Below are positions 7,036 through 14,523 of a stretch of DNA of 23,910 nt, piece by piece. The stretch is from Bordetella parapertussis (GTDB taxonomy: Bacteria; Cyanobacteriota; Cyanobacteriia; PCC-6307; Cyanobiaceae): contig CALPMR020000013.1 in the NCBI GenBank assembly GCA_943324725.2, forward strand, positions 1 through 23,910, given 5' to 3'. Both the position numbers and the translations under genes were made by a program. Under the pieces are notes generated by a model. It ran no database searches. It was not told the DNA's origin and saw only the letters and a program-made list of their open reading frames with translations. Each line of letters starts with the position of its first letter. Position 1 is the first letter of the stretch.

Positions 7036-8636
7036 GCCGAACGCCAACCAGACCCCCGCGGGGACGCAAGCGCCAGGGCCGCCGGCGCCGGCGCGGCCAG
7101 GGTCAGGCCCCCAACCCCGCCAGCCGCCGGCCCAGGAGCCGCAGGCTTCTGAGCCGCAAGCGCTGGTGGATCATGCTGCTCCCCTTGCTCGGACTGGGGG
7201 GCCTGATGCTGCTGGCCCCCCCTTTGCCTTCGGGCCTCAAATCATCAGCGCCAGGGCTGACGCGCCGCGCCGGTGCCGAGCCCTTCGTCTACCAGAGCGA
7301 TCAGGAGGCCTTTGCCCTGGATCTGGATCCGCGCCGAGTGCGCTTCGACCTGTTGGAAGGCTGGGACAGGGAGGCCGAGGCCTTCAGCGATCGCAACGCC
7401 CTCGCTTTCGTCTCCGGACCGATGTATGAGCAGCTGATCGAAGGCGGTCGTGAGCACTCCGTACCCCTGGGTGATCTGAAGCTGGGTGAACGGGTCTGGC
7501 GCAGCCACAACCGCAGTGCGGCACTGGAGCGGGCCTACATGGGCATCCGCCATGACGGCCGGGTGGATTTCGGCTACGGGGAGCTCACCCCGGAGCGCGA
7601 AGCGCTGTACGACACCTTCATCGGCGGGCTGCACGCGATCTACAACCAGCTGGAATCACCGCCGACCCAGTACAAGGGGGCCTACAGCATCGGCATGGGC
7701 CAGCGGATCCGCTATTTCCTGCCCCGCATTCGCCTTGTTTACGGCCTCCGGCGCGATGGCCGCATCGAAATCCTGATGAGTCGTGATGGGCTGACCCTGG
7801 AGCAGACCAGGGCCCTGGCCGAAGAGCGCCAGCTGGTGGCGGCCTATCTGCCGGATCACGCCTCCAAGAGCCGATTGATCGTGCCAGGGGTGAAGGGCTT
7901 CAGCCAGGAGGACGCCAACTGGATCAGTGGCGGTGCCACCAGCTTTGTCCATGTGCCCTACATGCTGCGCCTCAGCCTGCGCAGCCAACCCCTCGACGGC
8001 TCACCGCTGGCCGCGATCACCCCGGAGCTCCCCTACACCAGCTGCGGCAACCCGTTGGCCTGCGGCAGCCAGCTGACCTCCAGGCTGCTGGACCGGGCCA
8101 TGGCCGGCTTCAACCGATTGATGGAGAGGGGTGTGGAACCCCTGGCCCGCCTGATCTGGGCGCCCAGGGTGCCCAGGCAGGCAGGCCGCAGCCATCAGCA
8201 TCCACCCCTGCGCGAGCCGGTGATCACCGCCGATCCCCGGGCGATCCAGCTGCGTCAGGAACGGGAACTGGCGACGCCGATCCTGCCGCCACCCACGCCT
8301 GAAGCCAGCACCGAACCGGATGCTCCGGAGGCCACCGGCCCGGCCGCGGAGACGCCCGCCAGCGAACCAACGCCGCCAACGGGGACAGCGCCCGAGCAGG
8401 AGAACACGCCTGCGGCGGAGGCAAGACGACCTCAGGCCACGGAATCCAGGCCAGGCTCTGACGGTGCCCCAGCCCCTTCAGCCGGCAGTCCGGATGCTGC
8501 GGCGCGTTCCCAGCAGCCAAAGCGACCGGTGAGCCCCCCGCCACCGGTGTCCGCCCCGCCACCGCTGAACCCAGGCTGGGCGGCAGCGCCCCGGTTGGCC
8601 CCACCCCCGCTGCTGCCACCACCACCTCTGCCCTGA
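7032..8636 (+). CDS. membrane-anchored hypothetical protein with proline-rich tail
   Basis: A 534-residue protein starting at TTG 7032, which overlaps the pdeM stop by two bases. Residues 1-45 are extremely arginine-rich, followed by one hydrophobic segment (WWIMLLPLLGLGGLMLLAPP), so it is probably anchored with the basic part in the cytoplasm. The folded part (about residues 80-380) contains NALAFVSGPMYEQL, PLGDLKLGERVWRSHNRSAA, YMGIRHDGRVDFGYGEL and MSRDGLTLEQTRALAEE. This pattern loosely recalls phosphodiester glycosidase (DUF2233/NAGPA-like) proteins, but the match is weak and I would not assign that function. From about residue 410 the protein is a Pro/Ala/Glu-rich, probably disordered tail ending in runs of prolines. 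The TTG may not be the true start: the basic N-terminal codons continue the low-complexity end of pdeM in another frame. Confidence 0.82.
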   Translation: MSRTPTRPPRGRKRQGRRRRRGQGQAPNPASRRPRSRRLLSRKRWWIMLLPLLGLGGLMLLAPPLPSGLKSSAPGLTRRAGAEPFVYQSDQEAFALDLDPRRVRFDLLEGWDREAEAFSDRNALAFVSGPMYEQLIEGGREHSVPLGDLKLGERVWRSHNRSAALERAYMGIRHDGRVDFGYGELTPEREALYDTFIGGLHAIYNQLESPPTQYKGAYSIGMGQRIRYFLPRIRLVYGLRRDGRIEILMSRDGLTLEQTRALAEERQLVAAYLPDHASKSRLIVPGVKGFSQEDANWISGGATSFVHVPYMLRLSLRSQPLDGSPLAAITPELPYTSCGNPLACGSQLTSRLLDRAMAGFNRLMERGVEPLARLIWAPRVPRQAGRSHQHPPLREPVITADPRAIQLRQERELATPILPPPTPEASTEPDAPEATGPAAETPASEPTPPTGTAPEQENTPAAEARRPQATESRPGSDGAPAPSAGSPDAAARSQQPKRPVSPPPPVSAPPPLNPGWAAAPRLAPPPLLPPPPLP

Positions 8637-8653
8637 TCCGGGCAGGGGTGGTG
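8620..8653. terminator. bidirectional hairpin terminator with the stop codon in its loop
   Basis: Bases 8620-8633 pair with 8640-8653 in a 14-bp stem (one T-G wobble) around a 6-base loop TGATCC. The loop contains the TGA (8634-8636) that ends the upstream plus-strand gene, and the stem stops 10 bases before the stop of the convergent CBS gene. The position fits a shared terminator for both directions; there is no strong T-run. Confidence 0.7.
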
Positions 8654-8662
8654 CTCAAGGGT

Positions 8663-9130
8663 TCAGGCCTCGGCGGCCAGGGCTCGCACCACATCGCCGC
8701 GGGTCAGCACGCCAGCGGGTTGTCCAGCCTCATCCAGCACAAACAGCCTCTGGATGCCGTTTTCGTGCAACTGGCGGGCGGCCACAGGCAGGCTGGTCTG
8801 CTGGCTGCAGGTGTGGGGATGGGTGCCCATCACATCACCGACAAGATTGCCCAGCACCTGATGCACCTGGCGATCCCACTGCAGCGGATTGCGCAGATAA
8901 ATCACGGCATCGAGCAACATCACATAGGGGCCCGCGTCAAAGCCGCTCTCCCTGACCATCAGATCCTTTTCGCTCAGTTCGCCCACCAGCTCGCCCGTCT
9001 CGGAAAGTACCGGCAGGCCGGAGATGTGATGGTCACTCATCAGCTTGACGGCCTCCTGAAGCGGCGTGTCACGCCGCACACTCAGAACGGGGCTGCTCAT
9101 GACCTCAGCAACGGAGCGCTCGACAACCAT
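8663..9130 (-). CDS. tandem CBS-domain protein
   Basis: A 155-residue protein made of two CBS domains and little else. The first spans about residues 5-65 (VAEVMSSPVLSVRRDTPLQE... HISGLPVLSETGELVGELSE); the second starts near VGDVMGTHPHTCSQQTSLPV and ends with GIQRLFVLDEAGQPAGVLTRGDVVRALAAE. CBS pairs bind adenosine nucleotides and act as regulatory modules; stand-alone pairs in cyanobacteria have been linked to redox control, but the partner here is unknown. The ATG at 9130 (MVVERSVAEVM) is preferred because the CBS domain begins directly after it and TGGAA lies about 10 bases upstream; in-frame upstream starts add an 18-residue basic stretch without domain content. It is convergent with the preceding gene and divergent from the phosphatidyltransferase gene. 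Confidence 0.9.
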   Translation of the reverse strand: MVVERSVAEVMSSPVLSVRRDTPLQEAVKLMSDHHISGLPVLSETGELVGELSEKDLMVRESGFDAGPYVMLLDAVIYLRNPLQWDRQVHQVLGNLVGDVMGTHPHTCSQQTSLPVAARQLHENGIQRLFVLDEAGQPAGVLTRGDVVRALAAEA

Positions 9131-9144
9131 GCGGGATTTTCCAG

Positions 9145-9852
9145 ATGGGGGCATTCTGCTGCGCTGCCGGCTGGATAGGGCCATTCACCCGGCCAGTGGA
9201 GCGCAACAATGGCTGGACGTTCCCCCAGGAGCACCAGCTGCGCCGCCTCGCCGATCTGCTCACCATCGGTCGCGCGCTGCTGGGGCTGCCGCTGCTGCTG
9301 GCCCTGGCCGGAGGCCATCAGGCCCTGGCCTGGGGGCTGCTGTTGCTGGGGGGGCTCAGTGACGCTGCCGATGGCGCCCTGGCCCGCCGGGCCGGCGGCG
9401 GATCGGTCTGGGGGGCCCGCCTGGATCCGCTCACCGACAAGATCCTGGTTACAGCCCCCCTGCTCTGGCTGGCTGCAACTGGAGCCTTGCCCCTGTGGGC
9501 CGTCTGGCTGCTGCTGGCCAGAGAGTTGCTGATTTCGGGCTGGCGGGCCGGCCAGGTCAGTGGGGGCCCCGCCTCCTGGGGGGGCAAGGCGAAGACGATC
9601 CTGCAGTTCCTGTCGCTGCTGCTGCTGCTCTGGCCGGCCGACTGGACCCTGGCGATCGGCTCGGGCGGTGGCGCTGGTTTCGACCTGCCGCTGCTGCTGC
9701 AGGGGATCGGCTGGTGGCTGTTCTGGCCTTCGCTGCTGCTCGCCCTGAGCTCAGCCCTCGGCTACATCCGGCCGGGGCGGCGTGGCACCGGGCCTGGAGC
9801 TGCGGTCCCGCTGGAGCGGGCAGTCAACCAGGATCCCGCTGATCGGAACTGA
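9145..9852 (+). CDS. CDP-alcohol phosphatidyltransferase (PgsA-like)
   Basis: A 235-residue integral membrane enzyme. The full CDP-alcohol phosphatidyltransferase signature D-x2-D-G-x2-A-R-x8-G-x3-D-x3-D is present: DAADGALARRAG followed by GARLDPLTD (about residues 72-97), supplying the metal- and substrate-binding aspartates. Hydrophobic segments before and after it (for example RALLGLPLLLALAGG, TILQFLSLLLLLWPA, LFWPSLLLALSSALGY) fit the multi-span fold. The likely reaction is transfer of a phosphatidyl group from CDP-diacylglycerol to an alcohol such as glycerol-3-phosphate in phosphatidylglycerol synthesis; the acceptor cannot be told from the sequence. Start at ATG 9145 is uncertain: the first 17 residues look unlike the family, and GTG 9196 (VERNNGWTF) is a good alternative. 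It lies head-to-head with the CBS gene with a 14-base gap. Confidence 0.88.
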   Translation: MGAFCCAAGWIGPFTRPVERNNGWTFPQEHQLRRLADLLTIGRALLGLPLLLALAGGHQALAWGLLLLGGLSDAADGALARRAGGGSVWGARLDPLTDKILVTAPLLWLAATGALPLWAVWLLLARELLISGWRAGQVSGGPASWGGKAKTILQFLSLLLLLWPADWTLAIGSGGGAGFDLPLLLQGIGWWLFWPSLLLALSSALGYIRPGRRGTGPGAAVPLERAVNQDPADRN

Positions 9853-9960
9853 TCCCTTGCACCAGGCGGCAGCGAATGACCTGACATGGATCGAGCGACC
9901 TGAACACCTGAGGACTGGCAAGCTGTTTCTGTGGTGCCCAAGCCTGCCAGCACTCCAGCT

Positions 9961-10881
9961 TCAGCGCGCCAACAGGCCCTCGTCGGCAGTGAAATCCGGC
10001 TGGGTCGGCATCTGCAGGCGGTAGTCGTTCTGGAAGCTGTCGCCCAGCGTGGCCTCCAGGTCGTAGGCCGGTTCCCAGGCCAGCTCGCGGCGTACCCGCT
10101 GGATATCGGTGAGGAAATGGGCCAGCCGCAAAGGGAAAGCCTTGCGGGCCTTTTTATCGAGACCTGCCGGATCAAAGGAGCGAATCTCGACACTGTCCGG
10201 ATCCCTGCCGCAGGCCCTGGCGGCCGCTGTGACCAGACCGCGGAAGGTCACTCCCTTGGCTCCACTGCAGTTGTAGATGCGATTGGTGGCGGCATCCACC
10301 TCGATGCAGCGGGCCATGGCCGCCGCCAGATCGGCCACGTGGCCCAGCTGGGTGATGGTGCTGCCATCACCAGGCAGCGGCACCGGACGGCCATGGACAA
10401 TGCGATCGAAGAACCAGCTCTCGACGGGGTTGTAGTTGCCGGGTCCCACGATGTAGGTGGGCCGGAAGCTCGTGAAAGGGATGCCCTGCTGCCGCAACCA
10501 GGCCTCGGTTTCGCCCTTGCCAGCGTGGCGACTGGCGGGATCGACGGGGGAGTCCTCGTCCAGGGGCCAGAGCTCGCTGTCGGCGTAGATGCCGGCAGAG
10601 CTCACGTAAACAAACCGATGGCTGGGGGCGCCGGTGCGTTCGATCACGCGCCGGCTGTCCTCAAGGCTGCGCCCGGAACTGTCGACGATGACATCGAAGT
10701 GGCGGCCATCCAGGGCGCTCAGGCCGGCATCGCTGCTGCGGTCACCCGCCAGGTGCTCGACCCCCTCCGGCAGCGGTTGGCGGCCGCGGGTCAACAGGGT
10801 CAGCGTGTGTCCGGCCCCGAGCAGAGTGGCCACCAGGGGGCGTCCGACGAAGCGCGTGCCGCCCATCACCAGGATTTTCAT
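9961..10881 (-). CDS. CSP41-like atypical NAD-dependent epimerase/dehydratase family protein
   Basis: A 306-residue extended-SDR-fold protein. It begins MKILVMGGTRFVGRPLVATL, with the G-G-T-x-F-x-G nucleotide-binding loop of the atypical SDR group that includes the chloroplast RNA-binding proteins CSP41a/b. YVSSAGIYAD (about 91-100) corresponds to the SDR beta-5 region, but the catalytic Y-x3-K pair is not evident, as in CSP41-type proteins. FRPTYIVGPGNYNP and the C-terminal WEPAYDLEATLGDSF are typical of the family. In plants CSP41 stabilises or processes plastid mRNA; in cyanobacteria the role is less clear. The ATG at 10881 is preferred because the Rossmann fold starts directly there; the open frame upstream adds 23 unrelated residues. 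The gene is convergent with the phosphatidyltransferase gene and divergent from the PilZ glycosyltransferase-like gene. Confidence 0.87.
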   Translation of the reverse strand: MKILVMGGTRFVGRPLVATLLGAGHTLTLLTRGRQPLPEGVEHLAGDRSSDAGLSALDGRHFDVIVDSSGRSLEDSRRVIERTGAPSHRFVYVSSAGIYADSELWPLDEDSPVDPASRHAGKGETEAWLRQQGIPFTSFRPTYIVGPGNYNPVESWFFDRIVHGRPVPLPGDGSTITQLGHVADLAAAMARCIEVDAATNRIYNCSGAKGVTFRGLVTAAARACGRDPDSVEIRSFDPAGLDKKARKAFPLRLAHFLTDIQRVRRELAWEPAYDLEATLGDSFQNDYRLQMPTQPDFTADEGLLAR

Positions 10882-11138
10882 GGACCGGCTCGCTCGATGA
10901 CGGTCATTCAAACGCCTGGACTGCTCCCTGCTGCTGACGCACGAAGGCAACGCAATGGAGGCTCAGCGCCGGGCGACCAGTTGCGGTGCAACAAGCGACT
11001 GCGGCGCCTAACAGCCGTCCGTGGCCCAACGTCAACGATCGCGTCCTGAGCCTTCCATTGACAGGGATCCTTGACTAGCACTGGGGCGGGGAAGCGCTCA
11101 GCCGCGACAACCACTGAATCTGCCCCATCCAGGCCGCG

Positions 11139-13340
11139 ATGTCGTTTTTAGAGCCAGAACCAAGGGCCCAACGATCGTTTCAGACCCCACCGCGTTGGCA
11201 GTGGATTCTGGCGGCGACGCTCGGCCTGGCCCTGGCGATCCTGGTGCTGCGGCGCCCTGAGCTCGGGGCGGCGGATCACAGCATCGCCGATGTGCTCGGC
11301 GCCCTCTTCCTCAGTTCCGACCTGATCGGCGCCACCTCCTGGCTGGACCTGCTGGGGCCGGGTGCGATCGCCGTCGTCATCGCCCTGGTGGTGGCGGCGC
11401 TTCCCCGCCGCCCCTGGAGCAAGTTGCTGACGCTGCTGCTGCTGGCGGCCTTCACGCTGCGCTACCTGATCTGGCGTTGCGGCACCCTCGATCACACCGG
11501 CTCCGAGGCCTGGACGCTCGGGGCCCTGATGCTGGCGGTGGAGATGCTCTATCTCTTCAGCCAGGGGTTAGCCCTGGTGCCCGCACCGCTGTTCGACCCC
11601 TGGCGCCGCCGCCGCCAGGCGGATCAGTTACAGAGCTGGGGCCAGGAACAGGCGCCCAGCGTTGACATCTGGATCTACACCGCCAATGAAGACGAGCGGT
11701 TGATCCGGCGTGCCCTGATCGCTTGCGGCACTATCGATTATCCGAACAGCACCATCAGCGTGCTGGATCAGATCGGCCGTGATTCGGTGCGAAGCCTGGC
11801 TGATTCGATGGGGGCCCGCTACATCGATCCCAGCAAGGGCGGTGGCGCTGCTGGCGATCGTGGAGATTCGCTGTTATCCGCCGCACTCGAGGCGAGCCGC
11901 AGCGACCTGATCGCCGTCTTTGATAGCGGCTATATGCCCTTCGCCAACTTCCTCAAGCGCACCACCGGCTTCTTCAGCGATGAGCGGGTGATGATGGTGC
12001 AGACGCCCCTCACCCATTTCCGCTCAGAATTTTATAATCGAAACCTCGGCTCCGATCAGGTGATGCCAGGCGAGCGCGACATCTTCTTCCACTACGGCGA
12101 AGTGGTGCTCGATCGCTTCAACAGCGTTCAGGCCTGCGAGGGAAGTTATCTGGTCCGCCGCCAAGCGCTCGAGACCATGCTTAAATCGGTCCCAAGCTTG
12201 GTGGGCTGGGAAAGTCTTGGAGCGGCAGAACTGCAACGCCAGGGCCACAAAATTGTTTATCTCGACGAAATTCTCAGCATCGGTGAAGCTCCCCGCACCT
12301 TCACTGCTTTTCTGCAACAACAGCTCCGCCATCGCCAGGAGCAACTTCAGATTGCGCTCCACGGCGGTACGGCACCGTCCGGCCAGGGATGGGCACCACT
12401 GCGATTCGGCTATCGCTTCAGCCAACTCCTCGATCAGCTGACGCCTCTGTTGCGCCTCGGTTTCATCGTGCTGCCACTGGTGGCGCTGTTGTTCGGGATT
12501 CCTCTGATCAAGGCCACCCTGATTGAGTACATCATCTATGGGGTGCCGCTGATCATTCTGTTGCACACCTTGCCAGCCTGGCTCACTGACGAACACTTCT
12601 CCCGGTTCTGGAAGGAGGTTTCCGAAGCCCTCACCACCGTGCCGGCCTTGGCAGGATTGCTGCGCCAGTTCGTCAGCCGTGGCCGTCCGACCAGCCGACC
12701 AGGCCTGGAGCACGAGGTGCCGCCGAATCAATCGATCAATCTGAACTTGGCCTGGCCATTTCTGCTGGCTCTTGGTGAACTGATCACGATTCTGTTCCTG
12801 CGCTATGTACTGCCGTTATTGCCAGGGTTCAACCATCTACTCAACCCTGGCTATCTTGGCGAAACCTTGATGCTGATCTGGAATCTCCACAACGGCTGGG
12901 TCATGATTGTCTGCCTGATCTGTGCCATTGATCAGCCGGTTCGCCGCCAGGGTGACCGGGTGCCGATTCAACGCTCCGGCCGACTGGAGTTGGGACATTT
13001 CCGTGGTGGCGGGGTCACCTGTGATCTCTCTGAATCCGGTGCTGCCTTCGTGCTCAATGCCGGCCTGCAGGCCCCCGGTGAGGACATTGGCTGGTTGCTG
13101 CTCGATGACACCTCGTTGCGACTGCCGGTGGAGGTGGTGCGCCGCACCGGCCAGGGTGCCAACGTCCGCATCGGCCTCCGCTATGCCCCTCTGGATGCCG
13201 ACAGCACCGGTGAGTTGCTGAAGCTGCTGTACGGCGGCGGCGTGGGCTTGCCTCAGGCGCGCCAGATCGGGGCGATCCAGGCGTTCATCAGCCTGATCGG
13301 CGGCCTCTGGGGGGCCAATCCTGTGGTGCGGCGCTACTGA
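11139..13340 (+). CDS. cellulose-synthase-like (GT2) membrane protein with PilZ domain and degraded catalytic motifs
   Basis: A 733-residue protein with BcsA architecture: N-terminal membrane spans (about 22-38, 74-88, 96-112, 126-148), a GT2-like cytoplasmic domain (about 174-405), further spans (about 435-480, 538-562, 574-596) and a C-terminal PilZ domain (about 601-700). The PilZ c-di-GMP motifs are intact: RQGDR (603-607, R-x3-R) and DLSESG (629-634, D-x-S-x2-G). The GT2 motifs are not. The second aspartate position after VLD (210) is Gln; the D-x-D is DSG (262-264); the T-E-D is WES (357-359); and Q-x2-R-W reads QQLRH (394-398). The fold is recognisable, so this looks like a c-di-GMP-binding protein with impaired or altered glycosyltransferase activity. 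The start ATG 11139 lies 257 bases from the divergent CSP41-like gene. No bcsB or cellulase partner is adjacent. Confidence 0.88.
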   Translation: MSFLEPEPRAQRSFQTPPRWQWILAATLGLALAILVLRRPELGAADHSIADVLGALFLSSDLIGATSWLDLLGPGAIAVVIALVVAALPRRPWSKLLTLLLLAAFTLRYLIWRCGTLDHTGSEAWTLGALMLAVEMLYLFSQGLALVPAPLFDPWRRRRQADQLQSWGQEQAPSVDIWIYTANEDERLIRRALIACGTIDYPNSTISVLDQIGRDSVRSLADSMGARYIDPSKGGGAAGDRGDSLLSAALEASRSDLIAVFDSGYMPFANFLKRTTGFFSDERVMMVQTPLTHFRSEFYNRNLGSDQVMPGERDIFFHYGEVVLDRFNSVQACEGSYLVRRQALETMLKSVPSLVGWESLGAAELQRQGHKIVYLDEILSIGEAPRTFTAFLQQQLRHRQEQLQIALHGGTAPSGQGWAPLRFGYRFSQLLDQLTPLLRLGFIVLPLVALLFGIPLIKATLIEYIIYGVPLIILLHTLPAWLTDEHFSRFWKEVSEALTTVPALAGLLRQFVSRGRPTSRPGLEHEVPPNQSINLNLAWPFLLALGELITILFLRYVLPLLPGFNHLLNPGYLGETLMLIWNLHNGWVMIVCLICAIDQPVRRQGDRVPIQRSGRLELGHFRGGGVTCDLSESGAAFVLNAGLQAPGEDIGWLLLDDTSLRLPVEVVRRTGQGANVRIGLRYAPLDADSTGELLKLLYGGGVGLPQARQIGAIQAFISLIGGLWGANPVVRRY

Positions 13341-13649
13341 GCCAACCGGAGCTTCAGGGGCTGATCGCGCCCGGCAGAGCAGGGGATGGCCAAGCCGCTC
13401 AAAGGGCAGCGCTGGCATCGCCGATCCAGCCATCAGCATCGCCATCCGCCTGCCGCTGCAGAGCGCGCCGGGGACCGACACAGGTGCAATCGGAATGGGT
13501 ACCCGCCGCTCGTGCCTGTGCCCATTCGGGGCTGTGCCGGATTGGCCTGAGGCGCAACAACGGCGGCAACAGGGCCGTCCAGTGCAGGTTCGGCTGGGTG
13601 GGCCCCAGGCGGACACGGCCGATGATGGTGCCAGTGCACTGCGGCTCGC
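13341..13649. other. intergenic region before hisA
   Basis: A 309-base gap between the PilZ protein gene and hisA. Short frames cross it on both strands but none reads as a protein family I know. A 10-bp perfect palindrome (CAGTGCACTG, 13632-13641) lies just before the hisA start. No T-run terminator was seen for the upstream gene. It probably holds the hisA promoter. Confidence 0.35.
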
Positions 13650-14411
13650 ATGCAAGTCATTCCCGCCATCGATCTCCTCGACGGCCAGTGCGTCCGGCTG
13701 CACCAGGGCGATTACGACCAGGTCACCCGCTTCAGCGATGACCCGCTCGCCCAGGCCCTCGCCTGGCAGCGGCAGGGAGCCCAGCGGCTGCACCTGGTCG
13801 ATCTCGATGGCGCCAGGACCGGGCAGCCGATCAACGACGCCGTGATCCGGCAGATCACGGCGGCCCTCGCGATTCCGGTGCAGCTCGGTGGCGGTGTGCG
13901 CAGCCGTGAACGGGCTGAAGAGCTGCTGGCCTGTGGTCTCGATCGGGTCATTCTCGGCACGGTGGCAGTGGAACAACCCGAACTGGTGCGCGAGCTGGCC
14001 GAGCGCCATCCCGGCCGCATCGTCGTGGGCATCGATGCCAAGGATGGCCGCGTGGCGACTCGGGGCTGGCTGGAAGCCAGCACGGTGGAGGCCAGTGTCC
14101 TGGCCAGCAGCTTTGAAGGTTCGGCTGTCGCCGCCTTGATCACCACCGACATCGCCACTGACGGCACCCTGGCGGGGCCGAATCTGGATTTCTTGCGCAC
14201 GATGGCCCAGGCCAGCTCGATTCCGGTGATCGCCTCGGGCGGCATCGGCGACCTGGCCGACCTGCTCTCCTTGCTGAGCCTGGCCCCCCTGGGGGTGGAC
14301 GGGGTGATCGTCGGCCGGGCCCTCTATGACGGTCGCATCGATCTGGCCGAAGCCCTTGAGGCCATCGGCCCCGAACGACTGCAGGATCCCGTCGGACTTT
14401 CGCTGGCCTGA
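13650..14411 (+). CDS. hisA: phosphoribosylformimino-5-aminoimidazole carboxamide ribotide isomerase HisA
   Basis: A 253-residue (beta/alpha)8-barrel enzyme of histidine biosynthesis that isomerises ProFAR to PRFAR in the cytoplasm. The start is the standard MQVIPAIDLLDGQCVRL, with catalytic base Asp8; the second catalytic aspartate is Asp129 in VVGIDAKDGRVATRGW. Phosphate-binding loops QLGGGVRS (about 78-85) and ASGGIG near the C-terminus are both present, as is the internal half-barrel repeat typical of HisA/HisF. The length matches the family. It is not in a his operon; the neighbours are the PilZ protein gene upstream and a Fur-type regulator downstream. A 10-bp perfect hairpin starts 3 bases after the stop and probably ends the transcript. 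Confidence 0.97.
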   Translation: MQVIPAIDLLDGQCVRLHQGDYDQVTRFSDDPLAQALAWQRQGAQRLHLVDLDGARTGQPINDAVIRQITAALAIPVQLGGGVRSRERAEELLACGLDRVILGTVAVEQPELVRELAERHPGRIVVGIDAKDGRVATRGWLEASTVEASVLASSFEGSAVAALITTDIATDGTLAGPNLDFLRTMAQASSIPVIASGGIGDLADLLSLLSLAPLGVDGVIVGRALYDGRIDLAEALEAIGPERLQDPVGLSLA

Positions 14412-14414
14412 AGG

Positions 14415-14444
14415 GCCTGGGGCGCCAGGCCTGACGCCCCAGGC
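14415..14444 (+). terminator. perfect 10-bp hairpin directly after hisA
   Basis: Bases 14415-14424 (GCCTGGGGCG) pair perfectly with 14435-14444, with a 10-base loop, starting 3 bases beyond the hisA stop. The stem is very GC-rich but no T-run follows, so it may be a terminator without U-tract or a 3'-end stabilising structure. Confidence 0.6.
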
Positions 14445-14480
14445 AGCTGCAACTGGCTGGGGCTGAGACAGGCGCAGCAG

Positions 14481-14504
14481 GAATCCTTCTCCTATAACGG
14501 ATTC
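14481..14504 (+). promoter_or_regulatory. candidate promoter and operator of the Fur-family gene
   Basis: A -10-like TATAAC (14493-14498) lies about 26 bases upstream of the GTG start at 14524. It is enclosed by an inverted repeat, GAATCC (14481-14486) and GGATTC (14499-14504), separated by 12 bases. A dyad over the -10 element of a regulator gene is a typical place for autoregulation. No convincing -35 box is visible. This is inference from position and symmetry only. Confidence 0.4.
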
Positions 14505-14523
14505 AATTCTCCTGCTGCCAAGC

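Noticed and set aside
9918..9954. CTGGCA/TGCCAG inverted repeat between the phosphatidyltransferase and CSP41-like genes
   Set aside because: Only 6 bp with a loop of more than 20 bases and no T-run; too weak to call a terminator.
11056..11061. TTGACA as a -35 box for the PilZ glycosyltransferase-like gene
   Set aside because: No acceptable -10 hexamer occurs at 16-18 bases downstream, where the sequence is G-rich.
11366..11373. HIP1 palindrome GCGATCGC
   Set aside because: It occurs here and at a few other places (for example near 18739 and 22011), but no enrichment beyond a GC-rich background was evident.
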